Part shown: positions 51,254 to 60,236 of the stretch, piece after piece
How the letters are laid out: each line of letters opens with the position of its first letter
Numbering within the stretch: position 1 is the stretch's first letter
Assembly (NCBI GenBank): GCA_964416385.1
Contig: CAYQDW010000002.1
Span: 21,277-85,276 of the forward strand
Source of the DNA: JAUHWL01 sp964416385
GTDB lineage: Bacteria; Bacteroidota; Bacteroidia; Flavobacteriales; Schleiferiaceae
DNA: 64,000 nt
Direction of reading: 5' to 3'
The notes under the pieces: model-generated
Database searches by the model: none
The model's input: the letters and a program-made list of their open reading frames with translations, nothing else
What the model was told of the DNA's origin: nothing
Translations under genes and position numbers: made by a program

Positions 51254-52729
51254 ATGGCAAAGCATTTAACAACACGTGAGGCAGATTACTCAAAATGGTA
51301 TAATGAATTAGTTGTAAAAGCTGACCTAGCGCAAACCAGTGGCGTACGTGGCTGTATGGTTATAAAGCCGTACGGTTTTGGAATTTGGGAGCGCATACAA
51401 CAAGAATTAGACAAACGGTTTAAGGCCACAGGTCATCAAAATGCGTATTTTCCTCTGTTTATTCCAAAGAGTTACTTCAGCAAAGAAGCAAATCACGTTG
51501 AGGGTTTTGCCAAAGAGTGTGCTGTTGTTACGCACTATAGATTAAAAAACTCAGCAGATGGCAAAGGCATAGAAGTAGATGAAGATGCGCGCCTGGAAGA
51601 AGAATTAATCGTTCGCCCTACGTCAGAAACAATTATTTGGGATACTTATCGCGATTGGATACAGAGTTATCGTGATTTACCTCTGCTCATTAACCAATGG
51701 GCAAATGTGGTGCGTTGGGAAATGCGTACGCGATTGTTTTTACGTACAGCCGAATTTCTGTGGCAAGAAGGCCATACAGCGCATGCCACTAAAGAAGAGG
51801 CTATTGCAGAAGCCGAACAAATGCTAGAAGTGTACGCAGATTTTGTTGAAAATGTAATGGCCATTCCTGTTCTAAAAGGCGTTAAAAGCCCCAATGAACG
51901 TTTTGCAGGCGCCATAGAAACATATTGTATAGAAGCATTAATGCAGGATGGAAAAGCATTACAGGCCGGTACATCTCACTTCTTGGGGCAGAATTTTGCC
52001 AAAGCTTTTGATGTAAAATTTCAAGATAAAAACGGTAAAACAGAATATGTTTGGGCCACCTCATGGGGTGTTTCTACCAGGCTAATGGGCGCATTAATCA
52101 TGACACATAGTGATGATAATGGCTTGGTTTTACCACCACGATTGGCTCCCATCCAAGTTGTTATTGTGCCGATTTATCGCGGAGAAGAGGAGTTGGAGAA
52201 AATACGCCCAGTAGCCGTAAAAATCAAAACAGCATTAGAAGCCCTTAATATCACCGTTAAATTTGATGACCGTGATACGCACAAGCCGGGTTGGAAGTTT
52301 AATGAGTATGAGCTCAAAGGTGTGCCCGTACGGATTGCCATCGGACCAAAAGATTTAGAAAAAGGCACGGTAGAAGTAGCACGAAGAGATACCTTAGAAA
52401 AAGAATTTTTACAGCAAGAAGATGTGGCTAATAAAATTGCCCATCTGTTAGATCAAATCCAAACCAACCTCTTTCAAAAAGCGCTAGACTTTAGAGCAGA
52501 TCATACGCATGTGGCTGATGATTGGGATGAATTTGTAGATATTATTGAAAACAAAGGAGGCTTTGTGCTTGCACATTGGGATGGTACACCAGAAACCGAA
52601 GAGCGCATAAAAGAACGAACAAAGGCCACAATACGCTGCATACCATTAGATCAAGATAATCAACCAGGTGCCTGTATACTTACTGGCAAGGCTTCTGCGG
52701 GTAGAGTTGTTTTTGCGCGTGCATATTAA
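51254..52729 (+). CDS. proS: Prolyl-tRNA synthetase (archaeal/eukaryotic type)
   Basis: Class II aminoacyl-tRNA synthetase of 491 residues that charges tRNA-Pro. It is the short archaeal/eukaryotic-type enzyme common in Bacteroidota, without the insertion (editing) domain of the E. coli form. Motif 2 is visible as RWEMRTRLFLRTAEFLWQEGHTAH, motif 3 as WATSWGVSTRLMGALIMTHSDDNG, and the anticodon-binding domain as PIQVVIVPIYRG and DRDTHKPGWKFNEYELKGVPVRI. The C-terminal zinc-like domain ends RVVFARAY. ATG at 51254 gives MAKHLTTREADYSKWYNEL, the usual start. Confidence 0.97.
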   Translation: MAKHLTTREADYSKWYNELVVKADLAQTSGVRGCMVIKPYGFGIWERIQQELDKRFKATGHQNAYFPLFIPKSYFSKEANHVEGFAKECAVVTHYRLKNSADGKGIEVDEDARLEEELIVRPTSETIIWDTYRDWIQSYRDLPLLINQWANVVRWEMRTRLFLRTAEFLWQEGHTAHATKEEAIAEAEQMLEVYADFVENVMAIPVLKGVKSPNERFAGAIETYCIEALMQDGKALQAGTSHFLGQNFAKAFDVKFQDKNGKTEYVWATSWGVSTRLMGALIMTHSDDNGLVLPPRLAPIQVVIVPIYRGEEELEKIRPVAVKIKTALEALNITVKFDDRDTHKPGWKFNEYELKGVPVRIAIGPKDLEKGTVEVARRDTLEKEFLQQEDVANKIAHLLDQIQTNLFQKALDFRADHTHVADDWDEFVDIIENKGGFVLAHWDGTPETEERIKERTKATIRCIPLDQDNQPGACILTGKASAGRVVFARAY

Positions 52730-52801
52730 ACAAGACACTTTGAGGTTGCTGGCGTATTGCCCAAACTTTATTGTACATTCATCACTTACGTAAAATAACC
52801 T

Positions 52802-53497
52802 ATGGAACATAAGCATTGCAACCCCGAGATTTTAAAATTACTGGCTGAAAAAAGTAGCACCAAGCAGTTTGTTTATAGGCAAACCAAACAATTGTTTGAA
52901 GATTTTAAAAGTCTAATTTCTGAAGTTGCGGATGAACTAAACAGCAATATCTGCGACATTGATGCTAATGTTGTTGTTGAGTTTAAAGAGTCTGGAATTT
53001 TTGAATGTAGAATTTCTTTTTCTGGAGATGTAATTGTTTTTCAAATGCACTCTAATGTGTTTACGTTTGAAAATAACCATCACATCTGGAAAACATCCTA
53101 TGTAAAAGACAACCCAATGCGGGCCTATTTCGGGGTTATACACATGTATAATTTTCTAGCCGATTCTTTTCGATACAACCGCATGCAAGATTATGGCTAT
53201 TTAATGGGGAGAATATTTATCAATAAAGAGCGTCATTTCTTTGTAGAGGGAAAAAGACAATTTGGTTTTCTTTTTAATGATTTGGCCAAAGACGTGTTTG
53301 ATGCAAAACATATGCGCAGCATCATTGAAAAATGTATCATCTATGCTTTAGATTTTGACTTAACCACACCAGATTTTAACCTCATGCGTGAGGTTACGGT
53401 AGCACAAGTTGAAGCCCAGGGCGATTACCTTAATATGGCTACCCGCAAGCGCCTAGGGTTTAGGTTAAGCAATGATAAAAACGAAGAGATCAAGTAA
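52802..53497 (+). CDS. Conserved hypothetical cytoplasmic protein
   Basis: Protein of 231 residues with no signal peptide or membrane segment. It begins CNPEILKLLAEKSSTKQFVY with an amphipathic helix and continues into mixed alpha/beta, including YFGVIHMYNFLADSFRYNR and MGRIFINKERHFFVEGKRQFGF. The sequence resembles proteins kept across Bacteroidota, but I know no function. It lies 72 bp after proS and 138 bp before tRNA-Glu. Confidence 0.75.
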   Translation: MEHKHCNPEILKLLAEKSSTKQFVYRQTKQLFEDFKSLISEVADELNSNICDIDANVVVEFKESGIFECRISFSGDVIVFQMHSNVFTFENNHHIWKTSYVKDNPMRAYFGVIHMYNFLADSFRYNRMQDYGYLMGRIFINKERHFFVEGKRQFGFLFNDLAKDVFDAKHMRSIIEKCIIYALDFDLTTPDFNLMREVTVAQVEAQGDYLNMATRKRLGFRLSNDKNEEIK

Positions 53498-53569
53498 GAT
53501 AATTACTTTAATGCCCTGTATGCGTCTTTAATACGCAATTTCAGTTCTTAGGAAACTTTTTTTTAGGTA

Positions 53570-53600
53570 TTTGTATTTTTCAAAATTGGTTTTACATTTG
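53570..53600 (+). promoter_or_regulatory. Promoter of tRNA-Glu and rpsT
   Basis: TTTG at 53570-53573, 19 bp, then TACATTTG at 53593-53600: an exact Bacteroidota promoter. Predicted start at about 53604, 32 bases before the tRNA 5' end. It probably also drives rpsT, since no terminator lies between them. Confidence 0.75.
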
Positions 53601-53635
53601 CGCACCCCAAAACAAGGGGCGTTCATATTAATAAT

Positions 53636-53707
53636 GGCCCGTTCGTCTATCGGTTAGGACTCAAGATTTTCATTCTTGCAAGAGGGGTTCGATTCCCCTA
53701 CGGGCTA
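53636..53707 (+). tRNA. tRNA-Glu (anticodon TTC)
   Basis: 72-nucleotide tRNA. Acceptor arms GGCCCGT / ACGGGCT pair with one G-U at position 1. The anticodon stem CAAGA / TCTTG closes a 7-base loop TTTTCAT with anticodon TTC. The T arm is GGGG-TTCGATT-CCCC. The discriminator is A and the 3' CCA is not encoded. Confidence 0.97.
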
Positions 53708-53734
53708 CTAAAATTTGTTGAGAAGAAAAATATA

Positions 53735-53989
53735 ATGGCAAATCACAAATCAGCTTTAAAACGCGTTCGTCAAACAGCTAAAAAGCGTCTGCACAATCGT
53801 TACTATTTTAAAACTACACGTAACGCGGTAGCGCGTCTCCGCGATACATCAGACAAAGGCGAGGCAGAAACTAAATTACCTCTTGTATTTAGCATGTTAG
53901 ATAAACTTGCCAAAAGAAACATCATTCACAAGAATAAGGCGGCCAACTTAAAGAGCAGTTTGGCAAAGCATGTGAATGCACTTTCTTAA
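53735..53989 (+). CDS. rpsT: 30S ribosomal protein S20
   Basis: Small-subunit ribosomal protein of 84 residues, the normal length. The basic N-terminal helix MANHKSALKRVRQTAKKRLHN is diagnostic, and the closing KRNIIHKNKAANLKSSLAKHV is the second conserved helix. It binds 16S rRNA at helices 9 and 44. It follows tRNA-Glu by 27 bp and ends at a strong terminator. Confidence 0.97.
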   Translation: MANHKSALKRVRQTAKKRLHNRYYFKTTRNAVARLRDTSDKGEAETKLPLVFSMLDKLAKRNIIHKNKAANLKSSLAKHVNALS

Positions 53990-54010
53990 GAAGAGAAAAA
54001 ATCCTTACAG

Positions 54011-54040
54011 AAGCCCTGCAAATATTGCGGGGCTTTTTTA
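54011..54040 (+). terminator. Intrinsic terminator after rpsT
   Basis: Ten-base-pair stem AAGCCCTGCA / TGCGGGGCTT with a 5-base loop and a T-run, 21 bp after the rpsT stop. It ends about 25 bp before the radC ATG. Confidence 0.9.
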
Positions 54041-54063
54041 TTTTTGGTGGAAACCACCAATCA

Positions 54064-54762
54064 ATGAGCGATTCTAATACCAATCAATCCATCAAATTTT
54101 GGGCAGAAGATGACCGCCCGCGCGAAAAACTGCTAGCCAAGGGTAAAGCTGCCTTAAGTGATGCTGAACTCATCGCCATCTTAATAGGTTCTGGCACACC
54201 ACAAGTAAGCGCTGTAGATTTAGCCAAAGAAATAGTTGGCTCTGTTCAACACAATCTCAATGAACTTGCACGGCTTTCAGTTAAAGACCTTACGCGTTTT
54301 AAAGGTATTGGCGAAGCAAAAGCAATAAGTATTGTTACTGCGATGGAGCTAGGCAATAGAAGGCGAGTTGCAGAGGTGCTAGACCGCAAAAAAATCACTT
54401 CTAGTTCTGATGTCGTAGAATTAATGCAGCCTATACTAGGCGATATGGGGCATGAAGAATTTCACGTGATCTACCTCAGCAACAACAACAAAATTCTCCG
54501 TAAAGAAGCCATTTCTCGTGGTGGTATTACCGGTACGGTTGCAGACATCCGATTGATTTTAAAAGGCGCACTAGATGGCGGTGCTACATCAATAATACTT
54601 TGTCATAATCACCCGTCAGGCAATAAACAACCAAGTCAGGCCGATATATCTCTAACCAAAAAGGTGAAACAGGCTGGTGAAATTATGGACATAAAGGTGC
54701 TTGATCACATCATCATTACACTAAAAGATTACTATAGCTTTGCCGACCAAGGGATGCTTTAA
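54064..54762 (+). CDS. radC: RadC family JAMM-domain protein
   Basis: Protein of 232 residues with N-terminal helix-hairpin-helix (ELARLSVKDLTRFKGIGEAKAISIVTAME) and C-terminal JAMM/MPN metalloprotease-like domain with HNHPSGNKQPSQAD, the zinc motif H-x-H-x7-D. The GGIT motif follows in ISRGGITGTVADI. The family was named for a mutation since assigned elsewhere; its actual role, possibly DNA-end or plasmid-related, is unresolved. Start at MSDSNTNQSI; an upstream ATG would lie inside the rpsT terminator. Confidence 0.93.
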   Translation: MSDSNTNQSIKFWAEDDRPREKLLAKGKAALSDAELIAILIGSGTPQVSAVDLAKEIVGSVQHNLNELARLSVKDLTRFKGIGEAKAISIVTAMELGNRRRVAEVLDRKKITSSSDVVELMQPILGDMGHEEFHVIYLSNNNKILRKEAISRGGITGTVADIRLILKGALDGGATSIILCHNHPSGNKQPSQADISLTKKVKQAGEIMDIKVLDHIIITLKDYYSFADQGML

Positions 54763-54789
54763 GCAGACCATAAAAACAAAACCAAGGCA

Positions 54790-55878
54790 TTGATTAAAAT
54801 TATTAACCTTGTTGGGGCAAGGCCGCAATTTGTTAAGGCCGCAGCCATTAGCAATGCACTCCAAAAATTCCCCAATGTTGTGCAAATTGTGGTGCATAGT
54901 GGCCAACACTATGATATAGGTTTGAGCGAAATCTTTTTTACCCAACTTGGTTTGCCACATCCCAAATACCATCTTGACGCGCCAAAAGATTCACCAGAGA
55001 TTCAACGTGAACATCTCATAAATGCTTTTTCTAAAGTGCTTGAAGTAGAAAAGCCCAGTGTGGTTGTTGTTTATGGTGATACCACTACAACGTTGGCTGG
55101 TGCAATTGCTGCTTCGCGAAAAAAGATCCCTGTGGCGCATATAGAGGCTGGTCTACGCAGTTTTAATAATGCAATGCCCGAAGAATATAATCGCGTAAAA
55201 ACAGACCAGTTAAGTACTTTCCTTTATGTGCCAACCCAGCAAGGCATCAAAAATTTAGCGGCAGAAGGGCTCACGGCAGAACCGGGCATACGAGAAGTTT
55301 TGCAAGTAGGTGATGTGATGCTTGATTGTGTGCGTGTTTTTGGCCAAAAAGCTGAAGTTAGCGAAAGCATTAAGCCCATACTGTCATCAAATAAACCCAT
55401 TGCGCTAGTCACACTACATCGCAATTTTAATGCAGATAACCCGAACGCATTAAAAGAATTGATTTTGGCTTTACAACTTTTAAATGAAAATTATGAAATC
55501 GCCTTTCCGGTGCATCCGCGCACGCGAAAAGCATTGCTAGAAATTTCTGAAGCAAATACGCTAAATATGCTTCCACCTGTATCTTATTTTGAAATGTTGG
55601 CACTAGAAAAGGCCGCCAGTATTATTATTACTGATAGTGGTGGGGTGCAGAAGGAAGCTTTTTTCTTTAAAAAGCCCGTTGTTGTTTTAAGGCCCGAAAC
55701 AGAGTGGACAGAGCTGGTTGCACACGGTGTTGCCACATTATGCCCAATAAATCACGTTGATATCGTGCAAGCGGTAACTAAATTTACCGCCTTTGCGTAT
55801 CCAAATTTGCCTGCTTTTTATGGTGATGGATTTAGTGCTGATAAGATTTGTAACCATTTGGTTAATGCGATATTATGA
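54790..55878 (+). CDS. wecB: UDP-N-acetylglucosamine 2-epimerase (non-hydrolysing)
   Basis: Interconverts UDP-GlcNAc and UDP-ManNAc for surface polysaccharide synthesis. The 362-residue protein has the family start KIINLVGARPQFVKAAAIS, HSGQHYD, VVVYGDTTTTLAGAIAA, HIEAGLRSFNNAMPEEYNR and the UDP-binding TDSGGVQKEAFFFKKPVVVLRPETEW. The start is a TTG 28 bp after radC, since the N-terminal strand follows directly. It overlaps the next gene by four bases and opens the glycan cluster. Confidence 0.95.
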   Translation: MIKIINLVGARPQFVKAAAISNALQKFPNVVQIVVHSGQHYDIGLSEIFFTQLGLPHPKYHLDAPKDSPEIQREHLINAFSKVLEVEKPSVVVVYGDTTTTLAGAIAASRKKIPVAHIEAGLRSFNNAMPEEYNRVKTDQLSTFLYVPTQQGIKNLAAEGLTAEPGIREVLQVGDVMLDCVRVFGQKAEVSESIKPILSSNKPIALVTLHRNFNADNPNALKELILALQLLNENYEIAFPVHPRTRKALLEISEANTLNMLPPVSYFEMLALEKAASIIITDSGGVQKEAFFFKKPVVVLRPETEWTELVAHGVATLCPINHVDIVQAVTKFTAFAYPNLPAFYGDGFSADKICNHLVNAIL

Positions 55879-57068
55879 TTGGTAGTTTAAAAGTATATCT
55901 CGGTTGTGCTTTCCGTTTATTAAAGTCTCTAGAAGGCAGAAAATTGATTGTAGCAGAGATAGACAAGCAGCTATACCTTAAAGCATACCGAACAAAGGTA
56001 GATGAACGCCTAAAGTGGAAGGCGTTAACACAGGCTCTAGGTTGGTTGGATTACAGTCAAAGCAAAATGAAAGATGCTGGCTTTGGTACATACTATTTAT
56101 GTCGTGGCTGGACGAGTTCTTATCCCGAAACAAGTGGATATATCATACCGACATTAATTCGTTATGCCAATGCGCACAACAATAAGGAGGTCTTAGCTGC
56201 GGCACATCAAACATTAGAGTGGCTCCTAGTTATACAAAAACCAGAAGGTGGTTGGCAAAGTGGCTATGTACATCAAAATCGGGAAGCCGTTGTATTTAAT
56301 ACGGGGCAAGTAATACGTGGTATGCTGGCTGGCTATAAACAGTTTGGTGATGCACGCTTCTTAAATGCTGCAATTAAAGCTGCTGATTGGATCTCTAGCA
56401 TTCAGCATGCTGATGGATATTTTAACCAGCACGTATACCTAAATAAAGCACGTGTTTACGATAGTTATGTGGTTGCACCCATGCTCGCCATAGATTTTGA
56501 ATTGGGCGAAAATAGATACCGAGATGTGGCCATAAAGCAATTGCATTGGATTATTAATTCCAAACAAAATGAACTTGGCTGGTTTGCAGATTGCGACAAT
56601 ACCATTAAACGCAACCAAAAACCAATAATTCATACCATAGCTTATACCATAGACGGCATTTTGGATTGCGCCCTGCTTTTAAAAGATCCACTGTTTTTTA
56701 AATCGGCTGAAAAGCCCGCTAAAAAGCTGCTGGAGCTATTTTTAACAAATGGCAAGCTACACGGTAGGTATGATTCTTCTTGGCATGGCTCTGAAGCTTT
56801 TATTACCACAGGCGGAGCGCAACTGGCAATTATCTGGCACAAACTATTTTTACATACTCAAGATGCGTTTTACCAAAAAGGCGTTGTTGAGATGAATAAT
56901 TTGCTCACAGCCATACAGCAACGCGCAACGCATGAAGCGCGAGATACACGCGGGGCCTTATTTGGGTCTTTCCCCATGTGGGGTAGATACGAGTCTTTTG
57001 GCTGCCCCAACTGGGCTACCAAGTATTTTGCAGATAGTTTAATGAATGAGGCAGGTTATGTTGAATAA
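55875..57068 (+). CDS. Predicted alpha/alpha-toroid glycan protein
   Basis: Protein of 397 residues built of repeated helix pairs with Gly/Trp-rich turns, such as LEWLLVIQKPEGGWQSG, AADWISSIQHADGYF and LHWIINSKQNELGWFAD. This spacing suggests an (alpha/alpha)6 toroid as in terpenoid cyclases, unsaturated-glucuronyl hydrolases and glucuronyl C5-epimerases. The early segment RGWTSSYPETSGYIIPTLIRY recalls the polysaccharide-modifying members. No catalytic residue can be assigned. Its ATG overlaps the wecB stop and it overlaps the acyltransferase gene, so it is part of the glycan operon. Confidence 0.7.
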   Translation: MIGSLKVYLGCAFRLLKSLEGRKLIVAEIDKQLYLKAYRTKVDERLKWKALTQALGWLDYSQSKMKDAGFGTYYLCRGWTSSYPETSGYIIPTLIRYANAHNNKEVLAAAHQTLEWLLVIQKPEGGWQSGYVHQNREAVVFNTGQVIRGMLAGYKQFGDARFLNAAIKAADWISSIQHADGYFNQHVYLNKARVYDSYVVAPMLAIDFELGENRYRDVAIKQLHWIINSKQNELGWFADCDNTIKRNQKPIIHTIAYTIDGILDCALLLKDPLFFKSAEKPAKKLLELFLTNGKLHGRYDSSWHGSEAFITTGGAQLAIIWHKLFLHTQDAFYQKGVVEMNNLLTAIQQRATHEARDTRGALFGSFPMWGRYESFGCPNWATKYFADSLMNEAGYVE

Positions 57069-57972
57069 TCTGATAAATCTCCTCCGTACAATTTTGCCAA
57101 CACCGTTGCTGGACATATATCGTACAAGAAAGAAAAAAACTGTGCGCAAAAATCTAGAAAAGCAACGTGCCATCGGGGATATCGTCACCAAAGCATATTT
57201 GCAGAAACAGCTGCAAGATATGGGTATTGCTGCCGGAGATCACCTCATGGTACATACCGCCATGAGCAAAATGGGGTATCTGGAAAATGGTCCGCAAACA
57301 TTTATTGACGCCCTACTCGAGGTTGTCGGTCCTACAGGTACGTTATGTATGCCGTCTTCACCAGTAAGCAAGTTGCAACTGGTGCACATGCAGCAAAACC
57401 CTGTTTTTGATCTGCTGAACACACCCTCTGCGATGGGCAGCATCAGCGAGCACTTTAGAAGGTTGCCCGCAACGGTGCGCAGTTTGCATCCAACAGAGCC
57501 GGTTTGTGCCCAGGGCGCGCTTGCGGCGGAGTTTGTGAAGGATCACTTTGGCCAGCTAACACCCTATAATGCCAACTCGCCCTGGAAAAAATTGATGGAT
57601 GCCAACGGAAAGATCTTATATGTGGGGGTTACACTTATAAATGCGGGCACACATCTGCATACGCTGGAAGATGCAGTAGATTTTAAATATCCTGTTTATG
57701 CAGAGAAGCTATTCAACGCAAAACTTATAGACGCTGATGGAAAAGTTCGCACCATGCAAACCAAAGTGCACAACCCGGAATTTAGCATGCGCAGGAAATG
57801 CGATGATTTAGTACCTTTCTTTCAGCAAGCCGGTATTCTTCAAAAAACCAAGTTGGGTAGAGCCGATTGCCTACTTTTGGATGCTAAAGGCATGTTTGAT
57901 GTTATGCTTAAAGGCTATCAGGAAAAAGGAATAACCATGTACACGCCAAAAGGAGAGGATTTAGATTCATGA
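57058..57972 (+). CDS. AAC(3)-family N-acyltransferase
   Basis: Acetyl-CoA-dependent N-acetyltransferase of about 304 residues with the antibiotic_NAT fold. Landmarks are GDHLMVHTAMSKMG, the PTGTLCMPS strand, the TPSAMGSISEHFR helix, the HPTEPV motif with its catalytic-type His and the NANSPWKKLMDANGKILYVGV stretch. A basic helix precedes the domain. In a glycan cluster the substrate is much more likely an amino sugar than an aminoglycoside. An ATG at 57046 is equally in frame; 57058 sits closer to the upstream stop. Confidence 0.85.
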   Translation: MLNNLINLLRTILPTPLLDIYRTRKKKTVRKNLEKQRAIGDIVTKAYLQKQLQDMGIAAGDHLMVHTAMSKMGYLENGPQTFIDALLEVVGPTGTLCMPSSPVSKLQLVHMQQNPVFDLLNTPSAMGSISEHFRRLPATVRSLHPTEPVCAQGALAAEFVKDHFGQLTPYNANSPWKKLMDANGKILYVGVTLINAGTHLHTLEDAVDFKYPVYAEKLFNAKLIDADGKVRTMQTKVHNPEFSMRRKCDDLVPFFQQAGILQKTKLGRADCLLLDAKGMFDVMLKGYQEKGITMYTPKGEDLDS

Positions 57973-58161
57973 ATGTTCAAAACAAAGCGTATCTTGACTA
58001 TTAAGCCTGATTTTCAACTTCCTGATTCACGCAGAATTGTAGATACGCGAAAGCGTATCTCACACGGCTATGATTCAATTTCTGATGATGTTATTTGGGC
58101 AATTGTTATGCGAGATCTGCCAATATTAAAAGAAGCAGTTGATGCCCTATTAAATGATTAA
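57973..58161 (+). pseudogene. Truncated HepT/DUF86 HEPN toxin remnant
   Basis: A 62-codon frame that aligns with only the C-terminal half of HepT-like HEPN RNases, which are about 110-120 residues. After a degenerate start, PDFQLPDSRRIVDTRKRISHGYD carries the RxxxxH-type catalytic motif (Arg-Lys-Arg-Ile-Ser-His) and the tail reads ISDDVIWAIVMRDLPILKEAV. The N-terminal helix pair and any MntA nucleotidyltransferase partner are missing. It starts directly after the acyltransferase stop, so it looks like a recombination scar in the glycan cluster. Confidence 0.75.
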
Positions 58162-58188
58162 GACCGCTTTATGTAAACCAGCATTTAA

Positions 58189-58926
58189 ATGACAAAAACA
58201 CTTCTACTCACAGGTGCATCAGGCGGCATAGGCCGGGGCTTGGTAAAAGGCCTAAGCGAGGCGGGCTATAATCTTGCCTTGCACTACTACAATAATTTTG
58301 AAGAACTCACGCAACTCCTCGAAGCGGAAAAACCAACAACTAAGATTGCCCTTTTTAAAGCAGACCTTACCAAAGAGTTGCAAGTGGCAGAAATGATAGA
58401 AAGCGTGATTGCTGCTTTTGGTCGGTTAGATGTAATTGTAAACAATGCTGGTATTGGCACAAGCGGCCTGACTTGGAAAATGGACCTAGCCACCTGGAAT
58501 GAAACGCTTGCCGTAAACCTAACCGCCCCAATGCTGGTGTGTAAACACGCGCTACCACACCTGCGCGTGCAAGAATACGGCCGTATTATAAACATCAGCA
58601 GTGTGGTGGCACATATTGGTATGCCAGGTACATCGGCCTATGCGGCCAGTAAAGCAGGTTTAGAAGGGTATACCCGCAGCCTTTGCAAAGAGGTGGTAAA
58701 TAAAAACATCACTGCAAATTGTATTGCCTATGGCTACATGGAAAGTGGCATGATAGACGTGCTTACGGATGAAATGCAAAGCATCGTTAAAGCCATGATT
58801 CCAGCGGGCAAATTTGGCCCTGTAAATGATGTGCTTTCTGCTATTCTGTACTTGGCCGATGAAAAATCCACCTACATTACCGGACAAACCCTGCATGTTA
58901 ATGGGGGTATGTTTTTAAACAGCTAA
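58189..58926 (+). CDS. SDR family oxidoreductase (FabG-like)
   Basis: Short-chain dehydrogenase of 245 residues. It shows the cofactor loop LLTGASGGIGRGLV, VNNAGIG, the catalytic Ser in INISSVVAHIGMPG and Tyr/Lys in SAYAASKAGLEGYTR, and the C-terminal ITGQTLHVNGGM typical of the FabG class. Within a glycan operon it is more likely to act on a nucleotide sugar or acyl substituent than on fatty-acid elongation, though a 3-oxoacyl role remains possible. The stop overlaps the next ATG by one base. Confidence 0.9.
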   Translation: MTKTLLLTGASGGIGRGLVKGLSEAGYNLALHYYNNFEELTQLLEAEKPTTKIALFKADLTKELQVAEMIESVIAAFGRLDVIVNNAGIGTSGLTWKMDLATWNETLAVNLTAPMLVCKHALPHLRVQEYGRIINISSVVAHIGMPGTSAYAASKAGLEGYTRSLCKEVVNKNITANCIAYGYMESGMIDVLTDEMQSIVKAMIPAGKFGPVNDVLSAILYLADEKSTYITGQTLHVNGGMFLNS

Positions 58927-60236
58927 TGCCAATTCTTGTATACACACCCAAATGTTCGCCACGCATCAAATATGCCTTTAACTTGGTGTTTAAAGATGTT
59001 TTAGGGGCTGATGAGGTACAATTTAGCAGCAATAGGGTAGACCTTGAAAATTTTGATGGTGCCCGTATAAATTATTCGCCCGAAGCGGCAAAACAAGCCT
59101 TAAACTTTGTGCCTGCCGGTATTTTAAATGAGCACGACATTACTGAGCAAGAAATTCATATAGCCCATTACAGAGATACACCTATTTTTTTTGTGGTTAA
59201 CAATGCGGCATTGCCATTTGACCCTTTTGCAGCGGCATTTTATTTGGCAAGTAGGTATGAAGAATATTTGCCATTTATTGGTGATGCGCATAATCGCTTT
59301 TCAGCAGAAGAAAGCTTGGCATATAAAGAGAATTTCTTGCATTTGCCTGTAATAAACATCTGGGCCAGCTGGATTAAAGAGCTTGTATTAGAAATGTTTC
59401 CTGGGCAATTATTTGCGCCAAAGGCGTATGATTTTGTTTCAACCATTGATGTAGATAATCTATTTGCCTATCGCGGCAAGGGTACCTTTAGAACAGGCGG
59501 TGCACTAATGCGTAACCTGTTAAAGCTACAGATTGATGAGTTCATCAGCCGTTTAAAAACGCTTCTTGGTTTAAAGAATGACCCTTTTGATACGTTTGAT
59601 GAACAAATAGAAATACGGGATGCTGCTGGGGTAAAGAGCATATACTTTATGCTCTTTGCAGAATTTGCGCGTTATGACCGTAATGTTAGCATGTATAGCC
59701 CCAAAATGCAAGAACGCGTGCGCCACATGCTTGATGTAACACCCATTGGCATCCATCCTTCATACCGCAGCCATGAACATGAAAGTATTGTGGCTCATGA
59801 AATGTATAGCCTTGAAAAGGCTTTGCGCAAGCCCATAACCCAAAGCAGGCAGCATTACCTTAAAATGAGATTGCCAGATACATTTAGAATTTTAACGGAT
59901 TTAGGTATAACAGATGATTATAGCATGGGCTATGCCTCGCATCCTGGTTTTCGTGCCGGATTAGCTACGCCATTTAGGTTTTATGACCTTGAGATGGAAG
60001 AAGCATTACCCCTGCGTATGCACCCATTTATGGTTATGGATGTTACTTATATTGATTATCAAAAAATTAATGCTGACGTTGCGTTGGCAGATATGAAGCG
60101 CTTTGTGGATGCCACTAGAGCAGTTAACGGCACTTTTGTGTCTGTTTTTCATAACCGTATTTTTAGTGAAAAAGAGCCAGAATGGCGAGGTTGGAAAGCG
60201 GTTTATACAGAATTATTAGAATACGCACACCCATGA
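58926..60236 (+). CDS. Polysaccharide deacetylase-like protein (DUF7033 type)
   Basis: Protein of 436 residues. The N-terminal ~150 residues resemble the DUF7033 lead domain (LVYTPKCSPRIKYAFNLVFKD, VVNNAALPFDPFAAAFYLASRYEEYLPF). From about 175 a NodB-type deacetylase barrel follows: FVSTIDVDNLFAY carries the Asp-Asp metal motif, IGIHPSYRSHEHE the paired His motif, and FVSVFHNRIFSE the late His. It should remove acetyl groups from a surface sugar. The stop overlaps the next gene by four bases, so it is translationally coupled. Confidence 0.85.
   Translation: MPILVYTPKCSPRIKYAFNLVFKDVLGADEVQFSSNRVDLENFDGARINYSPEAAKQALNFVPAGILNEHDITEQEIHIAHYRDTPIFFVVNNAALPFDPFAAAFYLASRYEEYLPFIGDAHNRFSAEESLAYKENFLHLPVINIWASWIKELVLEMFPGQLFAPKAYDFVSTIDVDNLFAYRGKGTFRTGGALMRNLLKLQIDEFISRLKTLLGLKNDPFDTFDEQIEIRDAAGVKSIYFMLFAEFARYDRNVSMYSPKMQERVRHMLDVTPIGIHPSYRSHEHESIVAHEMYSLEKALRKPITQSRQHYLKMRLPDTFRILTDLGITDDYSMGYASHPGFRAGLATPFRFYDLEMEEALPLRMHPFMVMDVTYIDYQKINADVALADMKRFVDATRAVNGTFVSVFHNRIFSEKEPEWRGWKAVYTELLEYAHP

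Noticed and set aside
57058..57972. Aminoglycoside resistance gene
   Set aside because: The fold matches, but the glycan-cluster context makes an amino-sugar substrate more likely, and no resistance context is present.
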